DNA of 38,285 nt from CAZDIO01 sp964505555 (GTDB lineage: Bacteria > Bdellovibrionota_C > UBA2361 > SZUA-149 > CAZDIO01): assembly GCA_964505555.1 (NCBI GenBank), contig CAZDIO010000063.1, forward strand, positions 1-38,285, in the 5' to 3' direction. How positions within the stretch are numbered: position 1 is the first letter of the stretch; each line of letters opens with the position of its first letter. Position numbers and translations under genes: made by a program. Shown here piece by piece: positions 33,742-38,285 of this stretch. The notes under the pieces were generated by a model. That model was not told the origin of the DNA and did no database searches. It saw only the letters and a program-made list of their open reading frames with translations.

Positions 33742-35007
33742 TTAAGCCATTATTTTCGTGTTTCCCGAGCGTCGACTAACTCTTAGCGCGCGCTGGGTTA
33801 GGGTCTGACCGATATCTTGAAGTGAAACGTCTTTTTGCACCGCTCGAACAAGCATGAAGTAGAGAAGGTCTGTTAGTTCTTCTATGCTTTCACATTGAGT
33901 TTGTGCTTCGATTACCTCTCGAGCTTCTTCCAAGAGCTTTGCTTCTAATAATCCCCTCTCTTCAAAAAGACGCTTTGTATATGAACCACTCGGCGCATAA
34001 GATAATCTCTCCTTGATCGTAGTAAATAATTCCTCCTCTATCGGGCCTCTCCCCCAACAGGTCATCGTATCTCTATGGCAAAATCCCTCTCCATATTGTC
34101 TTACTGTAAAGCGAAGGGCGTCTCGATCGCAGTCAAGATCAACTTTAAGAAGGTCTTGACGCGCTCCAGATTGCTCTCCCTTTCTCCATACATTGCCAGT
34201 TTTTCGAGAAAAATAGATCCCTTGCCTCGTTTCAAGAGCTTGAGTGAGACTCTCCAGGTTAGACCAGGCAAGTCCCAGCGCTACCCCCCGCTCGTTACAG
34301 ACAACCGTTGGCCAGAGTCCATCGGCACGATCGCATTTTATTGGGGCTGAAAATGCTTTGGCTAAACTGATTCGATCTGTATAAAGTGCCATTCCTACCT
34401 GAGCATCAACCCCTAAACGATCAAGCTCAGCAATTTCCTCTGAAGAAGAAATCCCACCAGCAACAGTAACCTTTACACCATTGGCGGCTCTTACAATATT
34501 TTCTACCGCGCTAAGGTTTGTTCCCTGAAGTAATCCTTCATACTCAACAAAAGTAACTAAAAATCCCGACACGTATCCTTGAAGCCCCTTCATTACTTCT
34601 ACAATTCCTTTTCCCGTCTTTGTTCGCCAACCATCCACCACTACCTCTCCCCGATAGGCATCAACAGCGGCAATAATTCGCTCTCGAGGCAACGCTTTCA
34701 GAAATTCAGGAACAGCTCGTGTTCCCAGAATTAATTTTTCTGCTCCACAATCAAGTAAACGAAATGCATGCGCTGTATCGCGAATACCCCCTCCCACCCG
34801 ACACCGCGCAATGGGCAATAACTGCTCAATAATTTCGTGATTTGAACCTTGTCCAAGCGCTTGATCAAGATCAATCACAGCGATCTCTCCAATCGGTGAA
34901 AATCGTTTCGCAATCGGAAGTGGATCTCCAGCCTCTAGAACCTTTTCTCGTCCTCCCACAAGCTGCACAGCTTGTCCGCCCATAATATCAATTGAGGGAA
35001 TAATCAT
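33742..35007 (-). CDS. HisA-HisI-HisE trifunctional fusion
   Basis: 421 aa covering three histidine-pathway steps. Residues 1-222 are a HisA beta/alpha barrel (IPSIDIMGGQAVQLVGG, VIDLDQA, VGGGIRD, VAGGIS), with Asp7 and Asp116 kept. The usual RDGT loop reads EYEGLLQGTN, so its Asp is Glu157. Residues 228-330 are HisI, with metal motifs LDCDRDAL and FCHRDTMTC. Residues 338-415 are HisE (SYTKRLFEERGLLEAKLLEE, LLYFMLV). The I-E part resembles fungal HIS4 (SYTxRLF, AKxxEEA, LRVSRRSGNTK). The start overlaps hisF by 4 nt; the stop is 2 nt before the IMPase gene. All three activities look possible; the HisA change needs testing. Confidence 0.92.
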   Translation of the reverse strand: MIIPSIDIMGGQAVQLVGGREKVLEAGDPLPIAKRFSPIGEIAVIDLDQALGQGSNHEIIEQLLPIARCRVGGGIRDTAHAFRLLDCGAEKLILGTRAVPEFLKALPRERIIAAVDAYRGEVVVDGWRTKTGKGIVEVMKGLQGYVSGFLVTFVEYEGLLQGTNLSAVENIVRAANGVKVTVAGGISSSEEIAELDRLGVDAQVGMALYTDRISLAKAFSAPIKCDRADGLWPTVVCNERGVALGLAWSNLESLTQALETRQGIYFSRKTGNVWRKGEQSGARQDLLKVDLDCDRDALRFTVRQYGEGFCHRDTMTCWGRGPIEEELFTTIKERLSYAPSGSYTKRLFEERGLLEAKLLEEAREVIEAQTQCESIEELTDLLYFMLVRAVQKDVSLQDIGQTLTQRALRVSRRSGNTKIMA

Positions 35008-35756
35008 CTTCGCACCTCCACGCCATGAGAAAGAAGAAATGTTTTTAGTTGCTCCACGGAATATTTTTTTTCATGAAATATTGTCGCAGCAAGCACAGCG
35101 TCTGCTCCAGATTGAAGGGCCGCTAAAAAATCGCTAGGCTCCTTTGCTCCCCCTGACGCAATCACCGGCACAGATACATTTGTTGATACCGCGGAAATAA
35201 GCTCTACATCGTATCCCTCACCTGTTCCATCTCTATCCCAACTCGTAAGGAGAATCTCACCTGCTCCAAGAGCAGCTCCTTCTTTTGCCCATTCTATTGC
35301 ATTTTTTTCGGTACGTTCTTGAGCAGAACGGATCACGACCTTCCACCCATCGTTGCTACAAACAGCATCTACAGCCAATACCGTGCACTGACTTCCGTAA
35401 CGAGCAGAAAGCTCACATAGCAATTGTGGGGTTTTCACTGCAGCAGAATTGATAGACACTTTATCTGCACCAACATCAAGCAGTCGCCTCACATCCTCTG
35501 CACAGCTGACCCCACCTCCGGTAGTGAGCGGAAGTGAGAGCTGTTTTCTTACAGCAGCTATCGTTTTTAAGTGAGCAAGCCTAGCTTCATTAGTGGCAGA
35601 AACATCAAGAATGACGATTTCATCCGCCCCTTCCTCCTCGTATCGAAGAGACAGCTCCACAGGATCACCACAATCTCGAAGGTTATCAAAGCGAACTCCC
35701 TTCACTACGCGTCCATTCTTAACATCGAGGCAGGGGATTATTCTCCGTGTAAGCAT
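35004..35756 (-). CDS. hisF: Imidazole glycerol phosphate synthase cyclase subunit
   Basis: Uses HisH-derived ammonia to form IGP and AICAR. 250 aa, normal length. LTRRIIPCLDVKNGRVVKGV holds the catalytic Asp11; the second catalytic Asp is in TVLAVDAVCSNDGWKV. SLPLTTGGGVSCAEDVRRLL and LLTSWDRDGTGEGYD are standard phosphate-binding segments, with VPVIASGGA before the end. It starts 3 nt after the hisH stop and overlaps the hisA/I/E start by 4 nt. Confidence 0.97.
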   Translation of the reverse strand: MLTRRIIPCLDVKNGRVVKGVRFDNLRDCGDPVELSLRYEEEGADEIVILDVSATNEARLAHLKTIAAVRKQLSLPLTTGGGVSCAEDVRRLLDVGADKVSINSAAVKTPQLLCELSARYGSQCTVLAVDAVCSNDGWKVVIRSAQERTEKNAIEWAKEGAALGAGEILLTSWDRDGTGEGYDVELISAVSTNVSVPVIASGGAKEPSDFLAALQSGADAVLAATIFHEKKYSVEQLKTFLLSHGVEVRR

Positions 35757-35759
35757 AGT

Positions 35760-36341
35760 TTAAGCTTTAAGCCAATCGGTTAGTACTTTTTTGCCAAACT
35801 CACCTGACAATTCAGGGTGAAACTGACATGCCGTAAGTCCTTCTCCTTTGAAGCCAGAAAGAAAACGAACTCCGTGTTCTGACCAAGCTTGTTTGAAATT
35901 TGGTAAAATCTCTGAAGCATAGTAAGAATTCGCAAAGTAACCATATCCATTATTGAAAAACGACTCTCCTTCAATCCAGTTCCATCCAAGTTGAGGAACT
36001 CGAACAAATGGAGGGAATTTTTTTATACTGCCAGAAAAGATCCCTAGCCCCCGTATCCCTGGAGTCTCTTCGCTACTTTTAAAGAGAACTTGCAATCCAA
36101 CACAGATTGCTAAGGTTGGTTTTCTCTCTTTGATTCGTTCTCGTAATGGCTCAATAAGTTTATTTTGCGAAAGTGCGTGCATCGTCGCACCAAATGTTCC
36201 CACTCCTGGAAGAACCAGATATTTTGCTGTGTGTATGACCGAAGCATTATTCGTAAGATTAGGTTTACAACCGAGTCGTTCAAAGGCAGCAGTAACTGAT
36301 GCTGTGTTTGCAACTCCGGTTTTTACAATTGCTAATTCCAT
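35760..36341 (-). CDS. hisH: Imidazole glycerol phosphate synthase glutaminase subunit
   Basis: Class I glutamine amidotransferase that feeds ammonia to HisF. 193 aa from the ATG at 36341; a TTG at 36353 is a weaker start. The opening MELAIVKTGVANTASVTAAF is of the E. coli DTGCANLNSV type. The nucleophile is Cys in LAICVGLQVLF, where most HisH have GICLGMQ. The dyad His and Glu are in CQFHPELSGEFG. VPQLGWNWIEGES is the conserved loop. It follows hisG by 13 nt. Confidence 0.95.
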   Translation of the reverse strand: MELAIVKTGVANTASVTAAFERLGCKPNLTNNASVIHTAKYLVLPGVGTFGATMHALSQNKLIEPLRERIKERKPTLAICVGLQVLFKSSEETPGIRGLGIFSGSIKKFPPFVRVPQLGWNWIEGESFFNNGYGYFANSYYASEILPNFKQAWSEHGVRFLSGFKGEGLTACQFHPELSGEFGKKVLTDWLKA

Positions 36342-36354
36342 ATCTAAAACCAAG

Positions 36355-37224
36355 CTAGACAGTTATTTGGGTGAGTGAACTAATAACAATGTCAGTTCCA
36401 CCATGTGCCTTTATCTCTGGAATCAGTCGTGGAAGACAGGAGCGAGGAACAGCAGCTTTAACTGCGTAGCCATCTTCCTTATAGAGTGAAGCAATTGTAG
36501 GCTTTCTCATACAGGGCAGAATTGCTACTACCTGCTCAAGATATTCTGCGCTCACATTTACCTCTAGCATTACTCGTTTTCGTGCTTCGAGAACGGACCG
36601 TAACAGAAGAACAAAGCGATCTATCTCTTCACGTTTACGCGGAGAGTCTAACGCATGAGGATTTGCATATAGGCGAGTAGAAGAGTTCATTAATTCATCG
36701 ACGATAGATAACTGATTTGCTTTGAGCGTTGCTCCACTTGCGGTGTTATCGACGATACAATCTGCATCTTCGGGGGGAAATACTTCGGTAGCGCCGTAAG
36801 AGAGCACACATTGAGCAGAAATATTTCGGCGCTGGATCCATTGTTCGGTAAGTTTTTTGTATTCCGAAGCGATCACCAAAGATCGCCTCGGCAACTTTCC
36901 CTCTTCAAGAAGCGATTCAGGTGCTGCGGCAACAAGTTTTACAGGATCCAGTCCGGTGTCAAGAAGTTCTATTACCTCAGCTTCTAATTCATAAACCCAA
37001 TCTGCCCCTGCAAATCCGATATCTCGAGAACCGAGGTGGAGCATCTCAACTATATTTTGAGGTTTGAGAATTTTTGTCTCAAATTCCGGAAGGGAAACCA
37101 GTGGACGATATTCTCTGTTGCTTGCGCGAACATGGATCCCCGCTTCGGTAAGGAGGTCAAACACGCCTTTTTCCATCCGCCCCTTTGGAAGCGCAAGTTT
37201 AATAAACGGCTGCATTTGAGCCAT
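36355..37224 (-). CDS. hisG: ATP phosphoribosyltransferase, long form
   Basis: First and rate-limiting step of histidine synthesis. 289 aa from the ATG at 37224: GGAG sits 6-7 nt before it. An earlier ATG at 37236 lies in front of that GGAG and is a worse choice. FIKLALPKGRMEKGVFDLL is the N-terminal signature, and DADCIVDNTASGATLKANQL is the PRPP-binding P-loop. The C-terminal 75 residues (VMLEVNVSAEYLEQVVAILP) form the ACT-like regulatory domain of the long form, which gives feedback inhibition by histidine and needs no HisZ. It is the first enzyme gene of the his operon. Confidence 0.96.
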   Translation of the reverse strand: MAQMQPFIKLALPKGRMEKGVFDLLTEAGIHVRASNREYRPLVSLPEFETKILKPQNIVEMLHLGSRDIGFAGADWVYELEAEVIELLDTGLDPVKLVAAAPESLLEEGKLPRRSLVIASEYKKLTEQWIQRRNISAQCVLSYGATEVFPPEDADCIVDNTASGATLKANQLSIVDELMNSSTRLYANPHALDSPRKREEIDRFVLLLRSVLEARKRVMLEVNVSAEYLEQVVAILPCMRKPTIASLYKEDGYAVKAAVPRSCLPRLIPEIKAHGGTDIVISSLTQITV

Positions 37225-37306
37225 AGAAAACTCCATTGTCTCTAATGTTAGTTAGTCTCTTGTATTTTCTGGCTTTGGTAAGGCGCTGCCAGGGCGCAAC
37301 ACTGTA

Positions 37307-37363
37307 TTATCGGCTTGGGTGCCGATGGTGAAAATGGAAGGACTGATTAAAAGATTTTATCAT
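37307..37363 (-). CDS. hisL: His-rich leader peptide of the his operon
   Basis: An 18-codon ORF ending 82 nt upstream of the hisG start codon (ATG at 37363, TAA at 37307-37309): MIKSFNQSFHFHHRHPSR, with four His codons in a six-codon window. Such His-codon runs before hisG are the hallmark of ribosome-mediated attenuation, as in the E. coli leader with seven His codons. The codons overlap the hairpin ATCGGC-TTGGGT-GCCGAT (37309-37326). There is no T-run terminator between it and hisG. Its ribosome site is weak. The function is inferred from codon content and position. Confidence 0.75.
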   Translation of the reverse strand: MIKSFNQSFHFHHRHPSR

Positions 37364-37370
37364 GGCATGT

Positions 37371-37399
37371 ATTTTCTCAAATAAGCTCAAGGATGTCAA
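37371..37399 (-). promoter_or_regulatory. Candidate his-operon promoter
   Basis: TTGACA (37399-37394), a 17-nt spacer and GAAAAT (37376-37371). The -35 box is a perfect match and the -10 box a fair one. The predicted start is near 37364, at or one base before the leader-peptide ATG, which would make that ORF nearly leaderless. An upstream promoter is an alternative. Confidence 0.5.
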
Positions 37400-37461
37400 T
37401 GAGTATTAATAATTTCTGCTATGATTGAACTAGTGGTGCGATCTGTATCGTATTTTTAGAT

Positions 37462-37890
37462 TTAGTGATGTTTTTCTATATCTCGTGAAAGAGTTGAAAT
37501 TTTTTTTCTTAATTCAACTACCTCTTTTTCTAATTCAAGAAACTCTAGCTCAATAAAAGCGCTTGAAAGAAGTGCAATAAATGATAAAAAGAGCACCCCT
37601 CCGGTAAGCATGAGAAAAACAGCGATTACTCTTCCTGTGCCGGTCATAGGAATGATATCTCCGTAACCGACTGTTGTCATTGTTACAAATGCCCACCAAA
37701 GTGAGTCGTAGATATCTATTATTTTTGGATTTACTCCTGTTTCTAAAAAATAGAACAGTGTAGCCGCAGCAAAGAGAACGAAGTTCCCGATGAGTGTTAA
37801 AATCAAAAAGAGTGGATTTCGAATAACTTTGGCAAGTTGCTGCCAAAAATGTCTCCAACCTACTTGAATATGTTGCCGACTAATCCCCAT
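37462..37890 (-). CDS. Two-TM potassium channel (Ion_trans_2 family)
   Basis: 142 aa. Membrane helices are at about 26-48 and 88-112. Between them lies a pore loop with selectivity filter TVGYGD (73-78; SLWWAFVTMTTVGYGDIIPM). A C-terminal coiled coil (ELEFLELEKEVVELRKKIS) suits tetramer formation. There is no RCK/TrkA-N gating domain, so regulation must come from elsewhere. GGAGGGGG precedes the start by about 5 nt. It lies upstream of the his operon on the same strand but shows no functional link. Confidence 0.92.
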   Translation of the reverse strand: MGISRQHIQVGWRHFWQQLAKVIRNPLFLILTLIGNFVLFAAATLFYFLETGVNPKIIDIYDSLWWAFVTMTTVGYGDIIPMTGTGRVIAVFLMLTGGVLFLSFIALLSSAFIELEFLELEKEVVELRKKISTLSRDIEKHH

Positions 37891-38085
37891 AGCTTCCCCC
37901 TCCTTTTAGACCACTTCTTCTTCCTAAGTTCCATATATTTTTTAAATTTCCATATTTTCCCTCCGTTCATAAGTATTTTATTCCTTTTCTTTTTTACCCT
38001 AGGAAACATTTCTTTACGCAATTGACTGTACTTTCGCGATAATCAGAGTGAACACTCTCTCTAAAAACCGCTAACGAAATAAACA

Positions 38086-38265
38086 ATGAAAAACGCGTGC
38101 GAAAGAGTAACTCCAGAAACGGATTTGAACGAGGGAATGAATTTCAAGCGAGATAAGAAGATCTACTCAAGTAAGGACAGAATGATTAAGGGTATAAAGG
38201 AGGGGAGGTCTGATGGAGAAACGGGGAAACTGTATATAAAGATTTCCCTGACGGAATTTTTTTGA
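38086..38265 (+). CDS. Possible 59-aa small protein
   Basis: ATG at 38086, TGA at 38263-38265. The peptide is charged (MKNACERVTPETDLNEG ... KEGRSDGETGKLYIKIS). The ribosome site is poor, and a GGGAAA/TTTCCC hairpin lies near the 3' end. The 195 nt upstream of it (37891-38085) show nothing that I would call a gene. Reported as a low-confidence candidate only. Confidence 0.25.
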   Translation: MKNACERVTPETDLNEGMNFKRDKKIYSSKDRMIKGIKEGRSDGETGKLYIKISLTEFF

Positions 38266-38285
38266 AGCCTCTCTGTAATGAGCCT

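Noticed and set aside
37225..37306. Intrinsic terminator between the his leader peptide and hisG
   Set aside because: Hairpins are present but no U-run follows them on the transcribed strand.
37837..38025. Plus-strand ORF of 62 codons near the channel gene
   Set aside because: It is a Phe/Leu-rich antisense frame over the channel 5' end with no ribosome site.
1..38285. CRISPR arrays, rRNA, tRNA genes, transposases
   Set aside because: I read both strands of the gaps and found none.

Overview
The window reads as one contiguous stretch of a Gram-negative bacterial chromosome. It has an elongasome operon (mreBCD-mrdA-rodA), signal-peptide and lipoprotein genes, a periplasmic c-type cytochrome and a tmRNA. 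Base composition is moderately AT-leaning and gene density is high. No phage, transposase, CRISPR array or rRNA/tRNA gene is visible. The gene set fits a lineage of deltaproteobacterial grade (Bdellovibrionota, SAR324 or similar), but I cannot assign a taxon from sequence alone.

Layout. (1) 70-8261, minus: heat-shock operon grpE-dnaK-dnaJ, then an LpoA/LppC-like lipoprotein and lon, with two long gene overlaps. (2) 8432-10575, plus: mgtE behind a repeat-rich leader, and recO. (3) 10704-15232, minus: maf, yggS, proC, yggT, fmdB and an orphan FliA-like sigma factor with a long, folded 5' leader; a perfect 31-bp inverted repeat lies between yggT and fmdB. (4) 15444-22105: a TPR gene, the cell-shape operon on minus, and a divergent cytochrome c. 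(5) 22125-30165, accessory: small unknown genes, a wax ester synthase/DGAT, tmRNA (tag ANQDDYAPVALAA), a secreted unknown, a TMTC-like membrane/TPR protein, a fatty-acid hydroxylase, and an HTTM-DCC fusion with a small membrane partner. (6) 30228-37363, minus: a histidine operon hisG-hisH-hisF-hisA/I/E-IMPase-hisD-hisB-like, preceded by a His-rich leader peptide. (7) 37462-37890: a two-TM potassium channel; the rest is mostly empty.

The most unusual part is the histidine operon. A single protein fuses HisA, HisI and HisE, and its I-E part closely resembles the N-terminal part of fungal HIS4. In place of hisB is a tandem of two IGPD-like domains that have each lost different metal-binding motifs in a partly complementary way. 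The phosphatase step appears to be supplied by an inositol-monophosphatase-family enzyme, and hisC is absent. A short ORF coding for MIKSFNQSFHFHHRHPSR sits just upstream of hisG, which suggests attenuation without an obvious intrinsic terminator. The second standout is the sigma-factor leader, which can fold as a three-way junction with a possible pseudoknot and a hairpin against the Shine-Dalgarno sequence. I recognise no known riboswitch class in it.
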